NCBI RefSeq assembly: GCF_900104725.1
Contig: NZ_LT629758.1
Coordinates: 1,798,001 to 1,862,000, forward strand
Direction of reading: 5' to 3'
DNA: 64,000 nt
Source: Actinoplanes derwentensis
GTDB lineage: Bacteria; Actinomycetota; Actinomycetes; Mycobacteriales; Micromonosporaceae
The notes below the pieces were generated by a model. That model had not been told where the DNA came from. It ran no database searches and saw only the letters and a program-made list of their open reading frames with translations. The stretch's first letter is position 1; every line of letters starts with the position of its first letter. The translations under genes were made by a program, and so were the position numbers. Positions 26,773-34,846 of the stretch are shown here, one piece after another.

Positions 26773-27807
26773 ATGAATACAACGGACATACCGTGGTCGG
26801 CGACGGGTCTCGATCCGTCCGCCGGCCGGGTGCTGGAGCACCTGATGGCGGTGCGATCGGCGGACCGCGACGAAGTGGCGTCCGCGGCCGGTTTGACGCC
26901 CGCCGAGGCGGACCAGGCACTGTGGCTGCTCGCGGACTCGGCACTGGCGTCGCGGATCGGTGGCGTGGTGCCGCGCTGGGCGGCCGCGCCACCACGGTCG
27001 TCGCTCGGTGCCCTGCTGGCCCGGCAGCGAGCCGAACTGGCCCGGGCCGAGGACCTGGTGGAACGGCTCTTCGAGACACACGAGGCGGTGTCCGGGCCCC
27101 GTAGCACCGGCGTGGTGGAGGTGCTAAGCAATGCCGACGAGGTGCCCGCGCGCTACCGCCAGCTGCTGACCGAGAGTTCGTCGGAGGTGCTGCATCTGGC
27201 GAAGCCGCCGTACGTGACGAGTGCGTCGGCCGAGACCGTGGCAGTGGCGCCCGAGGTGCGGATGCGATCGGTGTACGAGACGGACGGTCTCACCGACGCG
27301 GTGTCCCTCATGACGGCGTTGCGCGGCACGGGCCAGGGCGGCAAGATGCGGCTGACCTCGCAGATCCCGGTGAAGCTGGTGATCTTCGACCGGGCGGCCG
27401 CTCTGCTGCCGATCCGCGGGGACCGCCCCTCCTCCGGATCGCTCGTGGTGCACTCGCCCGCACTGGTGACCGCGCTCGTGGCACTGTTCGAGAGCGTGTG
27501 GGACCGCGCCGAGCCGGTGTTGCTGACGAAACGGCACGACCTGTCGGACACCGGCGACGCCTTACCGGCCTCCGGGCGGGACCTGCGGACCCGGGAGATC
27601 CTGCGGATGATGGCGGTCGGCATGAAGGACGACACGATCGCCCGGATCCTGCACCTGAGCCGCCGTACCGTTCAGCAGCACATCAGCGACGCCGGCTCGG
27701 TACTCGGCGCCCGGACCCGTTTCCAGATCGCCGTGCTGGCCGGGAAACGGGGGTGGCTGAGCGACCAGGACGACAGTGCGCCGCAGCGTGGCATCATCGG
27801 CGGATGA
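26773..27807 (+). CDS. TrmB/LuxR-type transcriptional regulator
   Basis: 344 residues. N-terminal winged-helix TrmB-like domain (about 12-70: RVLEHLMAVRSADRDEVASAAGLT), a central phospholipase D-like/receiver region, and a C-terminal LuxR helix-turn-helix (about 265-325: LRTREILRMMAVGMKDDTIARIL). This architecture is typical of actinobacterial regulators placed beside secreted enzymes. Divergent to the protease. TGA overlaps the start of the next gene by 4 bp. Confidence 0.82.
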   Translation: MNTTDIPWSATGLDPSAGRVLEHLMAVRSADRDEVASAAGLTPAEADQALWLLADSALASRIGGVVPRWAAAPPRSSLGALLARQRAELARAEDLVERLFETHEAVSGPRSTGVVEVLSNADEVPARYRQLLTESSSEVLHLAKPPYVTSASAETVAVAPEVRMRSVYETDGLTDAVSLMTALRGTGQGGKMRLTSQIPVKLVIFDRAAALLPIRGDRPSSGSLVVHSPALVTALVALFESVWDRAEPVLLTKRHDLSDTGDALPASGRDLRTREILRMMAVGMKDDTIARILHLSRRTVQQHISDAGSVLGARTRFQIAVLAGKRGWLSDQDDSAPQRGIIGG

Positions 27808-28244
27808 TCGATGCGGAGACGCTGCGGGCGACATTGCCGGGGCAGTGGCGGGTGCTGGCGAGCACGTTCCCGATGTGGCTGTCCGGGCGGAGGATCAACC
27901 CCACTTTCTCGTACGGGGTACTGCCCGGTCCCGATCTGCGGTTCAGCGACGAGGTCGGCTATCGCACCCGGTCCGGCAGACAGCGGCGGATCACGGGTGT
28001 CGACCGGTTCGACCCGGCGACCGGGCGGTTCACGTGGCGGGGCCGGGGTGCCCTGGGTCTGCTGACCAGTCGATGGCGGGTGGACCACCTCAGCGACGAC
28101 CGCGAACTGATCGTGCTCACTTTCGACCGGTCCCTGGTCACCCCGGCCGGCACCGATGTGATCGGCCGCGGCCCGGATCCGCGCCCTGGAGCCCGCGACC
28201 GCCTGCCGGCGCTGTCCACCGACGGGCTCCAGTGGCTGCCGTAG
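27804..28244 (+). CDS. Conserved-looking hypothetical protein
   Basis: 146 residues, not recognised. Rich in aromatic and charged residues (WRVLASTFPMWLSGRRINPTFSYG) with a beta-rich middle, and no signal or membrane segment. It overlaps the upstream regulator by ATGA and precedes the P450 by 14 bp, so all three are probably co-transcribed. Confidence 0.7.
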   Translation: MIDAETLRATLPGQWRVLASTFPMWLSGRRINPTFSYGVLPGPDLRFSDEVGYRTRSGRQRRITGVDRFDPATGRFTWRGRGALGLLTSRWRVDHLSDDRELIVLTFDRSLVTPAGTDVIGRGPDPRPGARDRLPALSTDGLQWLP

Positions 28245-28258
28245 TCCACAATGCACGG

Positions 28259-29545
28259 ATGACGCGACCCCCTCAGGTGCCCGGACTGCCCCTGCTCGGC
28301 AACGCCCTGCCGATGATGGGTGACGTCCAGCGGTTCTTCGTCGACACCTACCGCCGGCTCGGCCCGGTCTACCGGGTCAAGGCACTCAACCAGGCGTTCG
28401 TCATCATGGCCGGGGAACGCGCCAACCGTTTCCTGCTCGAACACGGCGAGGACGTGTTCTCCAGCGAGACCAGTTTCGGCGGGCTGAACCACGAGTTCGG
28501 CATGCGCGTCCACGTGCTGCGCGGGCGTCCGCACCGGCATCTGCGCAAGGTCCTCGCCACCGGGCTGTCCCGGGACCTGCTGGCCGCACGCTGGGACGAC
28601 GTCGTGCGGGAGACCGAGCAGGCCTTCGACGGCTGGCAGGGGCAGCGGTCGTTGCCGGTGGTCGACGCCTGTCAGCGGCTGGCCGCCGCGCAACTGTCCG
28701 TGGCGTTCACCGGAGCCAGCTCCGCGGCCCGGTTCACGACGCTGCGATCGGCGTTCGAACTGGTCCTCGACGTCACCATCGCCGGGAAGTGGCCAGCGGC
28801 GGCGCTGCGGCTGCCCGCGTACCGGCGGGCGCGCGCGGAGATCCACGCCTTCGCGCGGGACGCGCTCGCCGAACGGGCCGCCCACCCGACCGGCGGGCCG
28901 CGGGACCTGCTCGACCAGGCCCTCGACGCGGTGGACGAGAACGGCGAACAGTACTCGCTCGACGTCCGGGCCGGCATGGCCCTGCAGGGCTACTTCGCGG
29001 GTGTCAACACTGTCGCCTACCTCTACAGCTTCATGCTGCGTGCGCTCCTGGACAACCCCGGAGTGCTCGAACGGGTCACCAGCGAGGCCGGCGCCGAACC
29101 GATCACGTGGGAACGGCTGCGCGGTCTTCCGGCACTTCGCGGGCTGATTCTGGAGACTCTGCGCGTCTACCCACCGGCGCCCGGCTCCGCCCGTACGGCG
29201 ACGAAGGCCTTTGATTTCGAAGGTTTCCACATCGCCGAGGGGGACCGGGTGCTGGTGGCGACCTGCGTGCCCCACCACCTCGCCGAGTTCTTCCCCGATC
29301 CGGACCGGTTCGACATCGACCGTGATTTCACGGCGGCTCGGCGGGCCTCGGTCTACGCGCCGTTCTCGGTCGGCGGCCACACCTGTCTCGGCGCCGGGAT
29401 GACCGAGGCGCTCGCAGTCGCCACGGTGGCGTTGCTGGTCCGGTGCCTGACCATCACGCCCACCCATCCGGGCCGGCCACTGCGCATCACGGCCACCCCC
29501 GGCCCCAACCCGGGCCGCCGCTTCACGGTGTCGGTCAGGCGGTGA
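28259..29545 (+). CDS. Cytochrome P450
   Basis: 428 residues. Heme-binding loop FSVGGHTCLGAG near residue 375 (Cys ligand present), ExxR in ETLRVYPP, and the I-helix AGVNT in place of the usual AGxxT, so the oxygen-activating Thr is kept. Soluble bacterial type. No ferredoxin or reductase gene is adjacent. Substrate unknown. Its 3' end overlaps the convergent SDR gene by 11 bp. Confidence 0.9.
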   Translation: MTRPPQVPGLPLLGNALPMMGDVQRFFVDTYRRLGPVYRVKALNQAFVIMAGERANRFLLEHGEDVFSSETSFGGLNHEFGMRVHVLRGRPHRHLRKVLATGLSRDLLAARWDDVVRETEQAFDGWQGQRSLPVVDACQRLAAAQLSVAFTGASSAARFTTLRSAFELVLDVTIAGKWPAAALRLPAYRRARAEIHAFARDALAERAAHPTGGPRDLLDQALDAVDENGEQYSLDVRAGMALQGYFAGVNTVAYLYSFMLRALLDNPGVLERVTSEAGAEPITWERLRGLPALRGLILETLRVYPPAPGSARTATKAFDFEGFHIAEGDRVLVATCVPHHLAEFFPDPDRFDIDRDFTAARRASVYAPFSVGGHTCLGAGMTEALAVATVALLVRCLTITPTHPGRPLRITATPGPNPGRRFTVSVRR

Positions 29546-30383
29546 GAGCGGTGGTCGCCGCCCAGAGGGCCTTGGCGGTGGTGGGGTTCCGGGCGGCTCG
29601 GCTGGGTTTGCGGACCTTCGGGTAGCCGGTGAAGCTGAACAGGCCGTCGGGACCGACGTAGGCGTTGCCGGGGACGTTCTGGGTGGCCGCGTACAACAGG
29701 GGGAGTGCGCCCTGTTCGGCGTCCTGGACCAGGAACGGGAACCGGTTGATGACACCCAGCGGGGAATGATCCACCAGGGCGGTCCGGGCGACTCCGGGGT
29801 GCGCGACCAGGGAACGGACCGGGCTGCCGGCTTCGGTCAGGCGACGTTGCAGTTCCAGGGAGAACAGGACCACGGCCAGCTTCGACGACTCGTACACGGC
29901 GAGGCCGTTGTATTTGCGGGTCTGCCAGTCGAGGTCGTCCAGGTTCAGCCGGCCGAAACGGTGCAGCTGGCTGCCGACCGTGATCACGCGGTCGGTCAGG
30001 CGGGGGAGCAGCAGGTTGGTGAGCAGGTGCGGGCCGAAGTAGTTGGTCGCGGTCTGCAGATCCAGGCCCTGCGCGGTCCGGGCCGCCGGGATGTCCATCA
30101 CACCGGCGTTGTTGATCAGGATGTCGACGGGGCCGCTGTAGGACGCCGCGAACGTTCGCACCGAGTCCAGGTCGGCCACGTCCAGGTGCTGGATCACGAA
30201 GTCGCCGCGCAGACCGGACACCGCGCGGTGGGCCTTGTCGACGTTGCGGGCGGCCAGCACGACGGTGGCGCCGGCCCGGGCCAACTCGCGGGCGGTCACC
30301 AGGCCGATGCCTCCGGTGGCACCGGTGATCACCACGGTGGTGCCGGTCAGGGCCGGGAGCTGGGCGGCGGTCCAGTTGCTCAT
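29535..30383 (-). CDS. SDR family oxidoreductase (first of two SDR/XRE pairs)
   Basis: 282 residues, short-chain dehydrogenase/reductase resembling the protochlorophyllide reductase/retinol dehydrogenase-like group. NAD(P)-binding TGATGGIG near residue 19, NNAG near 97 and the catalytic YESSK near 180 are all present. Divergent from an XRE regulator with a 148-bp gap. Same arrangement occurs at 44525-46377. Substrate unknown. Confidence 0.88.
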   Translation of the reverse strand: MSNWTAAQLPALTGTTVVITGATGGIGLVTARELARAGATVVLAARNVDKAHRAVSGLRGDFVIQHLDVADLDSVRTFAASYSGPVDILINNAGVMDIPAARTAQGLDLQTATNYFGPHLLTNLLLPRLTDRVITVGSQLHRFGRLNLDDLDWQTRKYNGLAVYESSKLAVVLFSLELQRRLTEAGSPVRSLVAHPGVARTALVDHSPLGVINRFPFLVQDAEQGALPLLYAATQNVPGNAYVGPDGLFSFTGYPKVRKPSRAARNPTTAKALWAATTALTA

Positions 30384-30491
30384 GGGAACTCCTCAGGAGT
30401 GGAAGAAGACGTCCACCAGTAGACGAGCCCGCGCCGGGCGGATGAAGGCCCTGCCCAGCCACTGAATGACAGGGCGTGGATAACCGGCACG

Positions 30492-30505
30492 CGTCTGCCG
30501 GACGA
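30492..30505. promoter_or_regulatory. Shared SDR/XRE promoter motif, copy 1
   Basis: CGTCTGCCGGACGA; the same two halves CGTCTGCC and GGACGA, with TA between, occur at 45449-45464 in the other SDR/XRE pair. Also inside CCGGCACGCGTCTGCCGG, an inverted repeat. Confidence 0.45.
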
Positions 30506-30531
30506 TGAGGGGAGACGACGAGGGGAACCCG

Positions 30532-31386
30532 ATGACAGCACTGGACCGAGACGGGCTGGGTGACTTCCTGCGCGGCCGCCGGCTGTCCCTGCAACCGGAG
30601 GACGTCGGGTTGCGGCGTGGCGCGCGCCGGCGCACGAGCGGGCTGCGCCGGGAGGAGGTCGCCGAACTGTGTGACATGTCGGCCGACTATCTGGCCCGTC
30701 TGGAGCGGGGCAGCGGCTCCCAGCCGTCGCCGCAGATGGCCGCGGCCATCGCCCGTGGCCTGCGGCTGACCCCGGACGAGCGGGACCATCTGTTCCTGCT
30801 GTGCGGGCACCGGGCCCGGTCCCGGCAGCTGCGCGATGCGCACATCAGCCCGGGACTGCTGCGGGTGATGGACCGGCTGCAGGACACCCCGGCCGAGATC
30901 CTGGGACCGCTCGGCGAGACCTTGCAGCAGACGCCGCCGGCGGTGGCGCTGCTCGGCGACGAGACGCGGTTCACCGGGCCGGCGCGCAGTGCCCTCTACC
31001 GGTGGTTCACCGATCCGGCCGCCCGCGCCCGCTACCTGCCCGACGACCACGAACTCAACAGCCGCGTGTACGCCTCGATCCTGCGCGCCGTCAGCACCAC
31101 GCACGGCTCCGGATCGCCGGCCGCCGCGCTCGTGGCCGATCTGCTGAGGCTCAGCGACGAGTTCGCCGGGCTGTGGGAGCGGCAGGAGATCGGGTTGCGC
31201 TGGAGCAACGCCAAGCGTTTCGTGCATCCCGAGGTCGGGCGGATCGACCTCTACTGCCAGACGCTGCTCGACCCCGACCAGGGACAGTCACTGTTGATCT
31301 TCACTGCCACTCCCGGCACCGAGAGCTACGACAAACTCGCGCTGCTGACCGTGCTCGGTTCCGACACGTTCACCGGGTCACGGTGA
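30532..31386 (+). CDS. XRE family regulator with MmyB-like ligand domain
   Basis: 284 residues. N-terminal HTH (about 10-75, with the family phrase LRREEVAELCDMSADYLARLERG) and a C-terminal PAS-like MmyB domain (about 100-275). Divergent SDR genes are their common partners, with the SDR the likely target. ATG 30532 has GAGGGGA. Confidence 0.88.
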   Translation: MTALDRDGLGDFLRGRRLSLQPEDVGLRRGARRRTSGLRREEVAELCDMSADYLARLERGSGSQPSPQMAAAIARGLRLTPDERDHLFLLCGHRARSRQLRDAHISPGLLRVMDRLQDTPAEILGPLGETLQQTPPAVALLGDETRFTGPARSALYRWFTDPAARARYLPDDHELNSRVYASILRAVSTTHGSGSPAAALVADLLRLSDEFAGLWERQEIGLRWSNAKRFVHPEVGRIDLYCQTLLDPDQGQSLLIFTATPGTESYDKLALLTVLGSDTFTGSR

Positions 31387-31411
31387 ACACACGTTCACCG
31401 GGTCACGGTGA
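31364..31411. repeat. Tandem hairpin repeat between convergent gene ends
   Basis: Two copies of ACACGTTCACCGGGTCACGG + TGA (31364-31386 and 31389-31411), separated by 2 bp. Each copy holds an inverted repeat TTCACCG-N5-CGGTGAA (last base differs in copy 2). The first copy contains the stop of the XRE gene; the second overlaps the stop of the DUF4190 gene. Probable bidirectional terminator made by a local duplication. Confidence 0.65.
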
Positions 31412-31897
31412 GGTCGCCGGGGTCACCGCGCCGAGCACCGCTCCGAAGCCGCCCATCGCGATCACGATGATCGCCGGGACCAGCAGGATGTAGCCCAGGA
31501 TCAGCCCGGCGACCGCCATGCCGTGCCCGGACCGGTGGCCGTTCTTCGTCTCCCGCAGCGCCAGATGGCCGAAGAGCACCGCGAACGCGCACGGGATGCC
31601 GAAGGCGCAGAAGCCGCCGAAGAAGCCGATCAAACCGAAGATCAAGGACGCGACTGCCAGACCGGACGTCGGTACGACCACCGCCATCGGTGGCGGCGGA
31701 TAGTAGCCGGGCTGCGGCGGGTACGGCGTCATCGGCGGCCCGGACATCGGCGGCCCGGACATCGGGTGAGGCCGGTAGTGGCCGTGGTACTGCTGCGGGT
31801 ACGGCTGCGGCGAGTACGGCTGACCCGGATACGGCTGCGGCGGGTACGGCGGCTGCTGGCCGTACGGATCTTGTGGTCCGGGCGGGGGGTAGCTCAT
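31403..31897 (-). CDS. DUF4190 membrane protein with proline/tyrosine-rich N-terminus
   Basis: 164 residues. N-terminal half is a PYP-rich, low-complexity region with YPPQPYPGQPYS and MSGPPMSGPPM repeats; C-terminal half has two membrane helices (AVASLIFGLIGFFGGFCAF and GMAVAGLILGYILLVPAII). This is the DUF4190 arrangement common in actinobacteria. Start at ATG 31897; two upstream in-frame codons are possible. The 15-bp GGCGGCCCGGACATC unit is tandemly repeated in its 5' region. Confidence 0.8.
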   Translation of the reverse strand: MSYPPPGPQDPYGQQPPYPPQPYPGQPYSPQPYPQQYHGHYRPHPMSGPPMSGPPMTPYPPQPGYYPPPPMAVVVPTSGLAVASLIFGLIGFFGGFCAFGIPCAFAVLFGHLALRETKNGHRSGHGMAVAGLILGYILLVPAIIVIAMGGFGAVLGAVTPATSP

Positions 31898-32001
31898 GGT
31901 TCGGGACATCCTTCGGTCGGGGCTGCACAGCATCTGACCGCGGGTGACGCGGTCGTGTTCGGTTCGTCCTCCGAACCCGCCGCATGGTACTGGCCGGCAG
32001 G

Positions 32002-32718
32002 CTACCTCTCATCGGCCAGGGCGAGGACGACCGAACTGATTACGACGGCGATCGTCCAGGCCAGGACCACCGGCACGATCCGGTCGTGCCAGTCGGGGCG
32101 CAGGCCACCGAGCAGCACCGACCACCAGTACAGCCAGTCGATGCCGGTCTTCTCGGCTATCCAGCGGCCGGCGACCGAGCCCAGCAGCAGGAACGTGACC
32201 CATTGGAAGGCCCCGCCCGGTTTGAGCACGAGCAGTTTCCCGGTCAGTGCGTTGTAGGTGGTGCCGGCGAGTACGGCGACCGCGCCGCAGATCCAGAGCC
32301 AGTGCGCGGTGAACGCCAGCCAGGTCGCCGCCGCGGCCGGGGCCACCACGAAGACGGCGAACGCCAGCCGGCGCAGCCACAACTCGGTGCCGAGCCGGGC
32401 CCGGACCCGGGCACCCGATTTCGGCGGGCCGTCCCAGGTGAGCAGCGAGAACCTCGCCAGGAAACCCTGCAGCTCCCACATCGTCAGGGTCGTCTCCGTC
32501 GCTCGGGACCGGTCGACCACGGTGAGGTCGACCTTGCCGCCGTGACAGGAGAAGAGCGCCGTCGCCGGCACCTTGACCAGCCGAGAACGGGCGGTGCGCA
32601 CGAACGTGATCACTTTCGGTGAGCCGAACGCTCCACCCGCGAGGATCAGCGACGCCACCGGCCAGAGCGCGGCGGTCGCCCCCAGCGCCAGCAGGTAGTG
32701 CGTCAGAAAGGTGAGCAT
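32002..32718 (-). CDS. Four-helix membrane protein of unknown function
   Basis: 238 residues. Membrane segments near 5-27, 120-140, 145-160, 170-190 and 215-236; a soluble central part (about 35-105). ATG 32718 preceded by AGAGGGAGAAG. Immediately downstream of the small frameshifted gene at 32752-33053, suggesting a two-gene unit. Confidence 0.75.
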   Translation of the reverse strand: MLTFLTHYLLALGATAALWPVASLILAGGAFGSPKVITFVRTARSRLVKVPATALFSCHGGKVDLTVVDRSRATETTLTMWELQGFLARFSLLTWDGPPKSGARVRARLGTELWLRRLAFAVFVVAPAAAATWLAFTAHWLWICGAVAVLAGTTYNALTGKLLVLKPGGAFQWVTFLLLGSVAGRWIAEKTGIDWLYWWSVLLGGLRPDWHDRIVPVVLAWTIAVVISSVVLALADER

Positions 32719-32751
32719 GGGCGGGCACTTCTCCCTCTGGCTGCCGGCGGC

Positions 32752-33053
32752 TCAGTGGAACAGCTGGTCGATGATGTCGTCGATCACGCCGTGGTACTGC
32801 ATCGCCCCGGTCGCCAGCAACCGGCGTACCCCATCCTTGCCCTTGCTCGGCCGGCGTCGCGCAGCAGTTCCAGCAGGCGTTGCCGAGGATCGTCGGCGGC
32901 GGTCAGTTCCGTGACGGTGGGCCGGCCGGTCAACGTCCGCAGCCGGTCACGCAAGCCGGTGTAGGCCTCGCCGACCGCCGACGTGGTGGCTTCGGTGATG
33001 CCGGAGCTGGCACCCGCGGCCAGGGCCGCCAGGATCAATTCCGCAAAGCCCAT
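32752..33053 (-). pseudogene. Small EAD-like protein gene with probable frameshift
   Basis: From ATG 33053 (GGAGG upstream) the frame reads MGFAELILAALAAGASSGIT ... LLELLRDAG and then goes into a Gly/Arg-rich tail that ends at 32784. In the +1 frame from about 32846 a better continuation is seen (SKGKDGVRRLLATGAMQYH GVIDDIIDQLFH, quoted in parts), ending at 32752 just 33 bp before the membrane gene. One missing base near the CGGCCGAGC at about 32846 would explain it. The N-terminus resembles the small GASSG..AV..AY..L domains found in bacterial conflict proteins, an uncertain assignment. Confidence 0.5.
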
Positions 33054-33250
33054 CGAATCAGCCTCCGCATTCGCAACGACGGTGCAGCGTATCCACGGCC
33101 GGAGCGGTATCCGGGCGCCCGGAACCGGCTGTGGATGATCGGCGCGGTAACGCGGCCGGCAGGCCCCGTCGTTCCGGCTGGAGCGAAACTACCGATCTGC
33201 AACGCGGCGAAACCTCTCCCGCAGCGGCGGGGCGACCGAACGGGGCGGGC

Positions 33251-34312
33251 ATGGACGACGCGCGTGCCCCCAGGACTTCAGCGGCCTTGGCGGATACCGC
33301 TGAGCGCCAGGCCAATCTGTTGAGCAGTTCGGCGGTGCCGATCTATGTGGCGGCGGCCTGGCTCCTGGACGGGCCGATCCGCTGGGCGATGGCCGGGATG
33401 GCGTTGCTGCTGACGGTCGTCGGATTCGCCGTCCGGAGAGCACCCGGAGACCGGGACAAGTGGGCTGGCGTCGTCACGTGTCTGCTGGCCAGCGGGGTCT
33501 GGGGATGGCTGACGCCGCGGATTCCAATGCTTGCCTCCGCCGTGCTGGTCGTGGCGATCATCTATCCGGCACTGATGCTGCCGGCCCGCAGTGCCAGGGG
33601 TCTGCTCGTCGTGGCGCCCATGGTCGCGTTGGCGGCACAGTTCGCTGAAGGGTTCGCGGGCAGCCAGGCTGTTCAGGCTGTCGCGGTGGCGATGACCAGT
33701 GTCGGGCTGGGGCTCGTCTTCTACCGGATCCGGCGAGTGACGGCCCAGCGGATCTCCGATGACACCCGGGCGCTCGCCGAGGCGAACGCGCGGCTGGAGA
33801 ACCTGTCCCGTACCGACGGGCTGACCGGGCTGGCCAACCGGCGGCGGCTGGACGAGGCGCTGGACCAGGCGTGGGTGGACGCTGTCGCCGGGGACGAGCC
33901 GGTCAGTGTGGTGATGGTGGACATCGACCATTTCAAGAGCTACAACGACCACTACGGGCATCTGGGTGGTGACGACTGCCTGCGGAAGGTGGCCGCGACC
34001 CTCGCCGGGGCGATCCGGGAGGGGGACCTGGCGGCCCGGTACGGCGGTGAGGAGTTCTCGGTGATCATCGCCGGTGGTGACGCCGTGGAGGTGGCGGAAC
34101 GGATCCGGCTGGCGGTGTCGGAGCTGGCGGCCGAACACGTGACGGCGCCGAGCGGACGGGTGACCGTCAGTGTCGGGGTGGCTACCGCCCGGCCGGGTGA
34201 AATCGGTGCCGCGCGGCAGCTTCTGGAGGCCGCCGACCTTAGTCTGTATCAAGCTAAACGGGACGGCCGGAACCGGGTGGGACCGATGGTCACGCACCTG
34301 CAAGCAGCATGA
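33251..34312 (+). CDS. Membrane diguanylate cyclase (GGDEF)
   Basis: 353 residues. N-terminal block with about six membrane helices (to residue 165), a short coiled linker (ALAEANARLENLSRTDGLTGL) and a GGDEF domain with the active site GGEEF near residue 270 and the preceding DIDHFKSYND. Makes cyclic di-GMP at the membrane. I chose ATG 33251 (GGGGCGGGC upstream); an ATG at 33131 would add 40 unstructured residues. No EAL domain. Confidence 0.85.
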   Translation: MDDARAPRTSAALADTAERQANLLSSSAVPIYVAAAWLLDGPIRWAMAGMALLLTVVGFAVRRAPGDRDKWAGVVTCLLASGVWGWLTPRIPMLASAVLVVAIIYPALMLPARSARGLLVVAPMVALAAQFAEGFAGSQAVQAVAVAMTSVGLGLVFYRIRRVTAQRISDDTRALAEANARLENLSRTDGLTGLANRRRLDEALDQAWVDAVAGDEPVSVVMVDIDHFKSYNDHYGHLGGDDCLRKVAATLAGAIREGDLAARYGGEEFSVIIAGGDAVEVAERIRLAVSELAAEHVTAPSGRVTVSVGVATARPGEIGAARQLLEAADLSLYQAKRDGRNRVGPMVTHLQAA

Positions 34313-34417
34313 TCAGCTGTTGTGGGGACGTGGTGATCTGATCGTGTCCTGGGTGCAGTAGCTTGCCTGAGCCGGGCTGTTCGGGCCGGTGCTGCCGACC
34401 GACAGGAACCGACTGCG

Positions 34418-34846
34418 ATGACCGTGGCTCACGTGCTGATCGTCGACGACGACGATGCCGACACCATGATGATCGAGGAAGCGCTGGCCGCCGAGCCGGT
34501 GCCGCCTCTGGTGAGCCGGGTGTCGGACGGTGCCGAGGCCTTGGCGTTCCTGCGGCGCGAGGGCGAGTACGCCGACGCGCCCCGCCCCGACCTGGTGCTT
34601 CTCGATCTGAACATGCCGCGGATGGGCGGCCATGAGGCGTTGTTGCAGATCAAGGGTGACGACGCGCTGAAGAGCATCCCGGTGGTGGTGCTGACCACGT
34701 CGGACGCGCTGCCGGACATCACCGCCAGTTACGTGCGGCACGCCAACGCGTATGTGAAGAAGCCGATGGACCTGGACTCGTTCGAGCAGGCCGTCCAGCG
34801 GATCCGGCGCTTCTACGCCGAGGTCGCGGTGCTGCCGCCGGAGTGA
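34418..34846 (+). CDS. Single-domain response regulator (Rcp1/CheY-like)
   Basis: 142 residues, a lone receiver. Acidic pocket VDDDDAD at the N-terminus, phospho-acceptor Asp in VLLDLNMP near residue 67, Thr in VVVLTTSD and Lys in YVKKPMD. No output domain. This Rcp1-like type commonly works with phytochrome-type or hybrid kinases; here it is convergent with the large hybrid kinase and overlaps its 3' end by 34 bp, so that kinase is a plausible partner. Confidence 0.88.
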   Translation: MTVAHVLIVDDDDADTMMIEEALAAEPVPPLVSRVSDGAEALAFLRREGEYADAPRPDLVLLDLNMPRMGGHEALLQIKGDDALKSIPVVVLTTSDALPDITASYVRHANAYVKKPMDLDSFEQAVQRIRRFYAEVAVLPPE

